From contig JACQHV010000041.1 in the NCBI GenBank assembly GCA_016198885.1, positions 1 through 13,011 of the forward strand: DNA of 13,011 nt, written 5' to 3'. A program made the position numbers and the translations under genes. A model generated the notes under the pieces. That model had not been told where the DNA came from, ran no database searches, and saw only the letters and a program-made list of their open reading frames with translations. Of this stretch, positions 7,631-13,011 are shown piece by piece; position 1 is the stretch's first letter, and each line of letters starts with the position of its first letter. The stretch comes from Gammaproteobacteria bacterium. GTDB lineage: Bacteria; Pseudomonadota; Gammaproteobacteria; Eutrophobiales; Eutrophobiaceae.

Positions 7631-8532
7631 GCATTATCTTTCCACAATGGCAATTGTCCCCATCCCGGCGGAAAACCCATTGCTTCAGGTTTAGCATATG
7701 GACAATCAGCAAGTAATTCTTTGATGTGCGTGATCCAAGTTGAATCCGGGCTGATGATCTTCAGAATGTAACCGAGCATAACTAGAGTGTTATAAATCTT
7801 ACGAAGCTCGGCAGGATTAAACCAGCCAGCAATGTGGCGCGGTTTGCGCGGCAGTCGCATGGTAAAAGTGAAACGCCGATTCCACAAACGGCTGTGATGG
7901 GCACAGAGATTACGCACATGCGTCAGGTGATGCATAAATGAACTCAATATGATTTCGTCCAACTGGTAAAATAAGGCGATTTCCTTTCTGTCAGCATGAT
8001 GTTTCAAGTTCTCAAACCACATGGATAATTGACCCAACGACATCACCTCGCAGGCAGCCCAGATCGGTGGCATCTTAGGTTCCGTATAATGCATTTGATA
8101 ATGCTGAATAAAGGTTTCATGGCTGCGCTCAATTTCTTTTTGTAAATCTTCGAAACAATGCCTGTATTTTTCCGTGTCTCTGAATAAACCTGTATCCAAA
8201 TAAGCATGGGCCCCATACCTCATAGCCAAAGAATAAGCCCAGCGCGTACGAAGAGAGACCTCTATACGTTCAATGGAATCAAGTATTAATAGCCTGAGCT
8301 TGCGGTCAAAGACATAAAGCGCAAGCGCGTCTTCGAATGAGGTTCCGGGGAGGAATTTATGATCACCCTCAACAGCTTTGTCTTCAAAAGGAAGCCAATA
8401 GGCGCGTAGACGATAGTAATTAATATGAGCGAGATAGTGTCGAACGCGACTATTGTCCGGGATTTTCATCCCACGACGCGCAAGCAAGTCTAGTTGGTCA
8501 TCAAGGGATAACGGGGGTTTGGTATACCGCAT
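7627..8532 (-). CDS. AbiF/AbiD-family (Abi_2) abortive infection protein, HEPN ribonuclease
   Basis: A 301-residue protein with the Abi_2 family layout. The N-terminal part has HYLAHINYYRLRAYWLPF (32-49), followed by the family-typical ALYVFDRKLRLLILDSIERIEVSLRT (71-96). The C-terminal half has VRNLCAHHSRLWNRRF (206-221), in which R207 and H212 form the RX4H signature of HEPN ribonucleases. In the AbiF family these residues are held to form an RNase site that halts growth after infection. It is the first gene of the module, with the restriction enzyme overlapping its stop by 4 bp. Between its promoter and its ATG lies a compact hairpin RNA ending in six U residues, only 12 bases from the start codon. 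The start is supported by the family N-terminus; the ribosome binding site (GGGG or AGG) is modest. Confidence 0.9.
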   Translation of the reverse strand: MRYTKPPLSLDDQLDLLARRGMKIPDNSRVRHYLAHINYYRLRAYWLPFEDKAVEGDHKFLPGTSFEDALALYVFDRKLRLLILDSIERIEVSLRTRWAYSLAMRYGAHAYLDTGLFRDTEKYRHCFEDLQKEIERSHETFIQHYQMHYTEPKMPPIWAACEVMSLGQLSMWFENLKHHADRKEIALFYQLDEIILSSFMHHLTHVRNLCAHHSRLWNRRFTFTMRLPRKPRHIAGWFNPAELRKIYNTLVMLGYILKIISPDSTWITHIKELLADCPYAKPEAMGFPPGWGQLPLWKDNA

Positions 8533-8544
8533 TACCTGATCCCC

Positions 8545-8602
8545 AAAAAAGTAACCCGCCAGGGTGCGCTTACCGAAGCAGAGGCGTGGCGGGTGTTGTT
8601 AC
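8545..8602 (-). ncRNA. Candidate structured RNA with terminator-like end upstream of abi
   Basis: Read on the minus strand, the RNA would start near 8602, right after a good promoter, and end at a six-T run (8550-8545), about 58 nt. CCCGCCA (from 8593 down to 8587) pairs with TGGCGGG (8561-8555), flanked by GTAA/TTAC pairing across a 5-nt bulge. Inside is a small hairpin GCTT-CGGT-AAGC (8579-8568). A GC-rich stem ending directly in T6 is what an intrinsic terminator looks like, so this may be a short standalone RNA, an attenuator ahead of abi, or both. Published work, from memory, describes AbiF proteins with a cognate upstream noncoding RNA; I could not compare this sequence with it. Confidence 0.6.
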
Positions 8603-8607
8603 CAAGT

Positions 8608-8635
8608 ATTATAGGGGCTAATTTGAATATCTCAA
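8608..8635 (-). promoter_or_regulatory. Sigma70-type promoter for the hairpin RNA and abi operon
   Basis: On the minus strand a -35 box TTGAGA (8635-8630, five of six consensus bases) is followed, after a 16-bp spacer, by a perfect -10 box TATAAT (8613-8608). The expected start point is near 8602-8600, exactly where the structured RNA begins. No other comparable promoter was found between the lipoprotein gene and abi, so read-through past the T-run would have to feed abi, the restriction enzyme and perhaps the TOPRIM gene. Confidence 0.7.
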
Positions 8636-8850
8636 CCCGCCGAAGAGCTTTATTAGACTCGATAATTCCCTCGATTTTCCTTCCCCTTGTCATGTTTAGT
8701 CCTTCAATGTCCTAGAATGACAGAATTATTTACCAATTTATCTGATTGTTGAAGCGGGAACTACCCAGTTATGGCAAGACAGGAAAAACAATTTGGGTCT
8801 GTCAATGTAGCCACAATTTGTGGCCTCAACAGCTTCCTCACTCTTGATGA
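8636..8850. other. Gene-free stretch between the abi promoter and the lipoprotein gene
   Basis: I see no credible coding region here. It holds a second copy of GGCGGGTT (minus strand, 8641-8634) abutting the abi promoter, a short inverted pair TGTCAT/ATGACA (8688-8693 and 8717-8722), and a hairpin at 8810-8824 listed separately. The sequence is AT-rich. If the defence module was inserted, its right edge probably lies in this stretch, but I could not find a target duplication. Confidence 0.5.
8810..8824 (-). terminator. Hairpin after the cupredoxin lipoprotein gene, weak terminator candidate
   Basis: GCCACA and TGTGGC form a perfect 6-bp stem with a 3-base loop, 26 bases past the lipoprotein stop codon. 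No T-run follows directly, and the nearest T-rich stretch is about 20 bases further on. It may act as an mRNA 3' end structure rather than a true intrinsic terminator. Confidence 0.3.
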
Positions 8851-9600
8851 TTACTGGATCGCGACCTTGTTCAGTTTGCTGATGATTCTTCTGAACGGGC
8901 CTTGCAGGTTTTTATCGGCATAGGCTTTGACATCTTCGAGATTTGCGGGTTTGCCGACGACGATTACGCCGACCATGCCGAAGCCGATGTGTGGTTCACA
9001 GACATAGGCATAAACGCCTTCTTTCTCCAGGGTCACTTTCAGATTTTCACCCAACTGCCCGCGCCAGGGTGTTGCGCCTTCCGGGATCAGGCCATCGACT
9101 GATACTGTGTTGTGCGATGTCATGTTTATCCAGCTGATGGTATCCCCGGGTTGGATATAAATAATATCAGGATTAAATACCCTGGCCTCGGCATTAATCG
9201 TATGGGTTTTGGGAGGACCCGCTGCTGCAATGGTAATTGCCGTGGCAGGGGCTTCATTGGTAACTGCAGGTTCTTCTGCGACCGGTTCGGAGACTGGTTC
9301 GGTTTGAGGTGTGGCTTCAGTTACAACTTGCTGCATTTCTTCAACAGCAGGGGGTGGCGTTTCAGCCCTCTGTACACCCTTATCTGTGACGGCTTCCGCT
9401 TCCGGTTCCTGCGGTGTTATTGTTTCTTCAACAACAGGTTCCGGTGGTGTAACTTGAGTTTGTTCCTGTGCGGGAACACTTGCGGGCGCTGTTTCGGTCA
9501 TTGCCGGACTGCCCTGTTCAACCGGCGCATCACTCTCACCACAAGCACTGATGATAAATGCAGCAGTCGCCAGCAGGATTACAAGTTTCAATTTGAACAT
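8851..9600 (-). CDS. Cupredoxin-domain lipoprotein (pseudoazurin-like, type I copper)
   Basis: A 249-residue protein in three parts. Residues 1-19 are a lipoprotein signal peptide ending in the lipobox IISAC, with C20 as the lipidated cysteine. Residues about 24-130 are a linker rich in Pro, Glu, Val, Thr and Ala, without recognisable fold. Residues about 131-217 are a cupredoxin: SHN gives H163, and VCEPHIGFGM gives C201, H204 and M209, the full ligand set and spacing of pseudoazurin-type blue copper sites. It should be anchored to a membrane facing the periplasm, with the linker letting the copper domain move to pass electrons between redox partners. The partner is unknown. A 32-residue charged tail follows the copper domain. 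The ATG has GGAG seven bases upstream. Antisense reading frames over the linker are by-products of its composition. Confidence 0.9.
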   Translation of the reverse strand: MFKLKLVILLATAAFIISACGESDAPVEQGSPAMTETAPASVPAQEQTQVTPPEPVVEETITPQEPEAEAVTDKGVQRAETPPPAVEEMQQVVTEATPQTEPVSEPVAEEPAVTNEAPATAITIAAAGPPKTHTINAEARVFNPDIIYIQPGDTISWINMTSHNTVSVDGLIPEGATPWRGQLGENLKVTLEKEGVYAYVCEPHIGFGMVGVIVVGKPANLEDVKAYADKNLQGPFRRIISKLNKVAIQ

Positions 9601-9634
9601 GGGAACACTCCGCAGGATGAATACATTTATTTAA

Positions 9635-9670
9635 TGACATCTATCTTGCAGTGTCTGTGACAGATGTCAA
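9635..9670 (-). promoter_or_regulatory. Possible promoter and operator region of the lipoprotein gene
   Basis: On the minus strand a perfect -35 hexamer TTGACA lies at 9670-9665, but no convincing -10 box follows at 16-18 bp. The same region has an 8-bp inverted repeat, TGACATCT (9635-9642) and AGATGTCA (9662-9669), and a smaller palindrome TCTGT-G-ACAGA (9654-9664). This symmetry over the presumed promoter would suit a regulator, but none is identified. Confidence 0.3.
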
Positions 9671-9681
9671 ATTTTGCGGAT

Positions 9682-9720
9682 GACCACCACACCAGATTTC
9701 TCCCTGTGGTCGAAATGACA
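9682..9720. repeat. Copy of the 26-bp palindromic repeat with an added short stem
   Basis: GATTTCTC (9695-9702), a 7-bp core CCTGTGG and TCGAAATGACA (9710-9720) match the repeat unit at 1967-2055 in the same register. GACCAC (9682-9687) can also pair with GTGGTC (9706-9711). It lies in the gap between the divergent lipoprotein and peptidase genes. Confidence 0.8.
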
Positions 9721-9729
9721 GAAAACTTA

Positions 9730-9829
9730 TGTCATTCCAAACCCTGTCCCGAACGACCGTGAGAGAGCTTGTGAGGAATCTGGCCTTGCCTCCTTGCTCG
9801 TAAGACTTCTCGCTAAGCTCGAAATGACA
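9730..9829. repeat. Composite element with TGTCATT and AATGACA ends
   Basis: The 100-bp element starts with TGTCATTCC (9730-9738) and ends with the standard 26-bp unit: GACTTCTC (9804-9811), core GCTAAGC and TCGAAATGACA (9819-9829). Its left half, with CATTCC then GGAATC at 9775-9780, looks like a diverged repeat of the ATTCC...GGAAT type. It ends only 15 bases before the peptidase start codon. Confidence 0.75.
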
Positions 9830-9844
9830 GGTTAGTATAATGTC

Positions 9845-11269
9845 ATGCCGTTGAACACCAATAAACTTGCTGAATTTTGTTTCCAACACTGGGACAAGTC
9901 TGCCGTGCCTGAGCTTGTGGAATACATCCGTGTCCCGAACAAATCGCCCATGTTTGATCCGGACTGGCAAAAGCATGGGTTTATGGATCAGGTTGTGACT
10001 CAATTTGAGGTCTGGTGCCGGAAACAGAACATCTCCGGGATGCAACTCGAGGTCACGCGCCTGCCTGGAAGAACGCCATTAATCTTTATGGAGATCCCGG
10101 GCAAATCTGAAGAGACTGTGTTGCTCTATGGCCACCTGGATAAACAACCGGAAACGACCGGCTGGCGTAATGGGCTCGGCCCGTGGAAGCCGGTACTTGA
10201 AGGTGAAAAACTCTTTGGAAGGGGCGGGGCCGATGATGGTTATGCCACATTTGCTGCGCTCATCGCCGTAAAAGCGCTGCACGATCAATCCGTGCCCCAT
10301 GCGCGCTGCATCGTCATTATTGAGGCTTGTGAGGAAAGTGGAAGTTATGACCTGCCCTTTTATATCGACGCCCTGGCTGATCGTATCGGTAAACCGGACC
10401 TGGTCATCTGTCTTGATTCCGGTTGCGGCAATTATGATCAACTCTGGTGTACAACCTCCCTGCGGGGACTTGTCGGCGGTTCCCTGTCGGTTGAAATTCT
10501 GGACGAAGGTGTGCATTCCGGTGATGCCAGCGGGATTGTCCCTTCAAGTTTCAGAATACTCAGACAATTACTGAATCGCATCGATGATTGCGACAGCGGA
10601 AAAGTATTGGCCGGTGAATTTCATGTCGAGATACCGGAAAAGAGGATCAGGCAGGCCAAAGTTGCGGCGGAGGTATTGGGCGCCGGGGTATTCGGAAAAT
10701 TTCCGTTTGTTGATGGTGCAAGACCTGTCACAGATGATCTTGCCGAATTGATCCTCAACCGTACCTGGCGACCGGCGTTAGCTGTGACTGGAGCCGATGA
10801 TTTACCCCCCATCGCAAATGCAGGCAATGTCCTGCGGGCAAAGACTTCTGTAAAAATCTCCCTGCGCCTCCCGCCGACGGTTGATACCGGTGTTGCCATG
10901 GAAAAATTGAAGTCATTGTTAAACAGCGAACCGCCCAGCGGGGCAAAAATTACATTTCATCCGGACTGGGGGGCGAGCGGCTGGCATGCGCCGGAGATGG
11001 AACCCTGGCTCGAAGATGCTGTGGATCAGGCCTCGATCAATTATTTCGGAAAACCCTCGGTGCATATGGGTGAGGGCGGCACCATCCCGTTCATGGGCAT
11101 GCTGGGGAAAAAATTTCCCAAGGCACAATTTTTGATCACCGGGGTGCTCGGCCCGCACGCCAATGCACATGGACCGAATGAATTCCTGCATATTCCAACG
11201 GCCCAAAAACTGACCTGCTGTGTTGCGGAAGTCATTGCCAGGCATTATCAGCACAATCTTGAAACGTGA
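9845..11269 (+). CDS. M20 family zinc metallopeptidase
   Basis: A 474-residue cytoplasmic protein with no signal peptide, of the M20 family (dipeptidase, carboxypeptidase or deacylase class). Metal-site motifs in order are YGHLDKQP (95-102, H97 and catalytic D99), GRGGADDGYA (125-134, bridging D130), EACEESGS (160-167, general base E163 and ligand E164), CLDSGC (189-194, D191) and GPHANAHGPNEFLHI (436-450, H442). A dimerisation (lid) domain lies between about 210 and 330, starting near EGVHSGDASGIVPSS. The layout resembles carnosine dipeptidase-like M20 members, but the substrate cannot be read from sequence. Its N-terminus fits the family, so the ATG at 9845 is kept although there is no clear ribosome binding site and a repeat element ends 15 bases upstream. 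speA follows 78 bp later on the same strand. Confidence 0.9.
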   Translation: MPLNTNKLAEFCFQHWDKSAVPELVEYIRVPNKSPMFDPDWQKHGFMDQVVTQFEVWCRKQNISGMQLEVTRLPGRTPLIFMEIPGKSEETVLLYGHLDKQPETTGWRNGLGPWKPVLEGEKLFGRGGADDGYATFAALIAVKALHDQSVPHARCIVIIEACEESGSYDLPFYIDALADRIGKPDLVICLDSGCGNYDQLWCTTSLRGLVGGSLSVEILDEGVHSGDASGIVPSSFRILRQLLNRIDDCDSGKVLAGEFHVEIPEKRIRQAKVAAEVLGAGVFGKFPFVDGARPVTDDLAELILNRTWRPALAVTGADDLPPIANAGNVLRAKTSVKISLRLPPTVDTGVAMEKLKSLLNSEPPSGAKITFHPDWGASGWHAPEMEPWLEDAVDQASINYFGKPSVHMGEGGTIPFMGMLGKKFPKAQFLITGVLGPHANAHGPNEFLHIPTAQKLTCCVAEVIARHYQHNLET

Positions 11270-11293
11270 AGCGTATATCGTGAGTCGTTGCAG

Positions 11294-11319
11294 TATAATT
11301 TCGGTTTGTGATTCCACAA
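11294..11319 (+). promoter_or_regulatory. Possible -10 box and small palindrome upstream of speA
   Basis: A TATAAT stands at 11294-11299, about 50 bp before the speA ATG. The position expected for a -35 box reads GCGTAT, a poor match. TTGTG (11306-11310) and CACAA (11315-11319) form a short inverted repeat just downstream. This could be a weak or activator-dependent promoter; speA may also be read from the peptidase gene. Confidence 0.3.
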
Positions 11320-11347
11320 TAAGTAATATTGCGGATTAATTCCCAGA

Positions 11348-13011
11348 ATGAAACCGGTTAAATTACAGCATTCTAAAAATCGAAGTGACTGGTCGATTGA
11401 ACAGTCACGCGGGCTCTATCAGATCCCTGCGTGGTCAGAAGGATACTTTGATATTAATGAGTCGGGGCATTTGACTGCGCGGCCCTGTAATGAAGAAAAC
11501 AAGACAATTGATCTCTATCAACTCGCCACCACACTCAGGGAAAAGAGACAGGCCCTGCCTGTGTTACTGCGTTTTACCGACATATTGCAACATCGCGTTG
11601 ATTCATTATGCCGGGCTTTTGATCAGACAATGGATCAGCACAAGTATCACGCCAGTTATACAGCGGTGTATCCCATCAAGGCCAACCAGCAGCGGAGAGT
11701 TGTCGAAGATATTATCCGTCACGGCGGGAGTCGTGTCGGGCTTGAGGCGGGCAGTAAACCGGAATTACTGACTATTATTGCCCTATCACAACCAGGTAAT
11801 ACAGTAATCTGTAATGGATACAAGGATCAGGAATACATACGGCTCGCGCTCATCGGTCAACAGCTCGGTCTTCGAGTCTATATCGTGACCGAAAAAATTT
11901 CTGAACTGGGATTAATCATCAAGGTTGCAAAAGAGATGGGGATCAAACCACGTCTCGGCATACGGGTCCGGCTTGCATCGGTTGCCGCTGGCAACTGGCA
12001 GAATACCGGGGGTGAAAAATCCAAATTTGGACTGCACAGTGTACAGGTCATACGGGCAATCGAGGAATTACGGGAGGAAAATCTTCTGGATTGTCTGGAG
12101 CTGCTTCATTTTCATGTTGGATCGCAGGTCAGCAATATACAGCACTTTCAGTGGGCGTTGCAGGAAGGCGCCTGTTTTTACGCTGAATTGCGCGCGATGG
12201 GAGCGCCGGTAACTACTGTCGATGTGGGCGGCGGACTGGGGATTGATTATGAGGGGACTCAATCACGCAATTTCTGTTCAATGAATTACACCGTGCAATC
12301 CTATGCGGAAACCGTCATTCACGCCTTTGCCGGGATTTGTCATCAGCACAATCTGCCGCAACCCGCGATAATTACCGAGTCCGGACGCGCCATGACCGCG
12401 CATCATGCCATGCTCATCACCAACGTTATTGGCGTTGAACAGGCGCCCGGCTTACAGAATCCTGATCCTGCACAACCTGATGAACCCCAGGTTGTGAAGG
12501 ATTTATGGAATATTTTGCAGTCAATTAATAGTGAACGCGCCATCCAGCATTTTAGCGGTGCTTCCTACCATTATGATGAATCAAAAGAAATGTTTGCGCG
12601 TGGTTTTCTTGAACTGCGCCATCGCGCACGTGTGGAGGATATTTATTTTTCGATATGCCGCAGGATTCAGACGTTTCTGACTGGTGATCATCAGGACATC
12701 ATGAATGAAATCAATGAAAAACTTGCAGACAAATATTTCTGCAATTTTTCCATCTTCCAGTCCATGCCGGACAGCTGGGCAATTAACCAGATTTTTCCGA
12801 TCGTGCCCCTGCACCGGCTTGATGAAAGGCCCACACAACGCGCAATGATTCAGGACCTGACCTGTGATTCAGATGGAATAGTAAAACTTTATGTCGATGG
12901 TGAAGGCATAACGACCAGTCTGCCAGTACATATTCCTGAAAAAAATGAATCATATTTGATCGGAATATTTCTCCTGGGCGCCTATCAGGAAATCCTGGGT
13001 GACATGCACAA
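11348..13011 (+). CDS. speA: Biosynthetic arginine decarboxylase, 3' end missing
   Basis: The frame is open from the ATG at 11348 to the window end, giving 554 codons. Family members are about 630-660 residues, so roughly 80-100 residues are cut off. SpeA is the PLP-dependent enzyme that turns arginine into agmatine, the first step to putrescine. The PLP lysine is K111 in YPIKANQQ. HFHVGSQ follows, then the glycine-rich phosphate loop VDVGGGLGIDYEG, ITESGRAMTAHHA, and LTCDSDGIVKLYVDG, in which the TCDSDG cysteine and aspartate form the substrate end of the neighbouring subunit's active site. The start agrees with the usual N-terminus (DWSIEQSRGLYQIPAWSEGYFDIN); the ribosome binding site is weak. 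It pairs functionally with speE in this window. Confidence 0.95.
   Translation, partial: MKPVKLQHSKNRSDWSIEQSRGLYQIPAWSEGYFDINESGHLTARPCNEENKTIDLYQLATTLREKRQALPVLLRFTDILQHRVDSLCRAFDQTMDQHKYHASYTAVYPIKANQQRRVVEDIIRHGGSRVGLEAGSKPELLTIIALSQPGNTVICNGYKDQEYIRLALIGQQLGLRVYIVTEKISELGLIIKVAKEMGIKPRLGIRVRLASVAAGNWQNTGGEKSKFGLHSVQVIRAIEELREENLLDCLELLHFHVGSQVSNIQHFQWALQEGACFYAELRAMGAPVTTVDVGGGLGIDYEGTQSRNFCSMNYTVQSYAETVIHAFAGICHQHNLPQPAIITESGRAMTAHHAMLITNVIGVEQAPGLQNPDPAQPDEPQVVKDLWNILQSINSERAIQHFSGASYHYDESKEMFARGFLELRHRARVEDIYFSICRRIQTFLTGDHQDIMNEINEKLADKYFCNFSIFQSMPDSWAINQIFPIVPLHRLDERPTQRAMIQDLTCDSDGIVKLYVDGEGITTSLPVHIPEKNESYLIGIFLLGAYQEILGDMH

Noticed and set aside
7627..8532. Cas13-like effector
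   Set aside because: The protein is only 301 residues with a single RX4H motif and the Abi_2 layout; Cas13 proteins are far larger with two HEPN domains. Only a distant family relation is plausible.
2711..8850. Mobile element machinery carrying the defence module
   Set aside because: I found no integrase, transposase, tRNA gene, terminal inverted repeats or direct target duplication around it, so transfer remains an inference.
9112..9660. Plus-strand open frame of 182 codons opposite the lipoprotein gene
   Set aside because: Its Cys/Arg/Phe/Gly-rich product is the complement of the Pro/Glu linker codons, and the minus-strand gene has clear cupredoxin motifs and a ribosome binding site.
9836..9841. 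TATAAT as the -10 box of the peptidase gene
   Set aside because: It is only three bases from the ATG, so a transcript from it would begin inside the coding region; no -35 match is present.

Overview
The window looks like a gammaproteobacterial chromosome segment. The basis is the sequence style of MnmG, a SpeE-type spermidine synthase, a biosynthetic (SpeA-type) arginine decarboxylase and a YrdA-type gamma-carbonic anhydrase, plus small palindromic intergenic repeats. I cannot name a genus from the sequence alone.

Layout. Bases 1-1936 hold minus-strand housekeeping genes: the N-terminus of mnmG (1-191), speE (291-1151) and a gamma-carbonic anhydrase family gene (1406-1936), separated by repeat-filled gaps. 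A plus-strand exported thioredoxin-like gene follows (2153-2710). Bases 2759-8635 form a minus-strand defence module. In transcription order it has a strong sigma70-type promoter (8608-8635), a compact hairpin RNA ending in six U residues (about 8602-8545), an AbiF/Abi_2-family HEPN protein (8532-7627), a single-chain type IIG restriction-modification enzyme (7630-4667, overlapping abi by 4 bp) and a TOPRIM (OLD-like) nuclease-domain protein (4576-2759). Beyond it lie a minus-strand lipoprotein carrying a type I copper (pseudoazurin-like) domain (8851-9600), a plus-strand M20 metallopeptidase (9845-11269) and a plus-strand speA that runs off the window end (11348-13011).

How it works together. 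SpeA (arginine to agmatine) and SpeE (putrescine to spermidine) bracket the window, so this appears to be a polyamine neighbourhood into which the defence module was placed; that insertion is inference, as no integrase, transposase or target duplication is visible. The most interesting part is the AbiF gene with its own promoter and terminator-like structured RNA squeezed into about 100 bases, directly ahead of abi. This resembles AbiF toxin/ncRNA systems, here joined to a restriction enzyme and an ATPase-less TOPRIM protein. The intergenic gaps also carry three kinds of palindromic repeat, two of which show compensatory base changes between copies.
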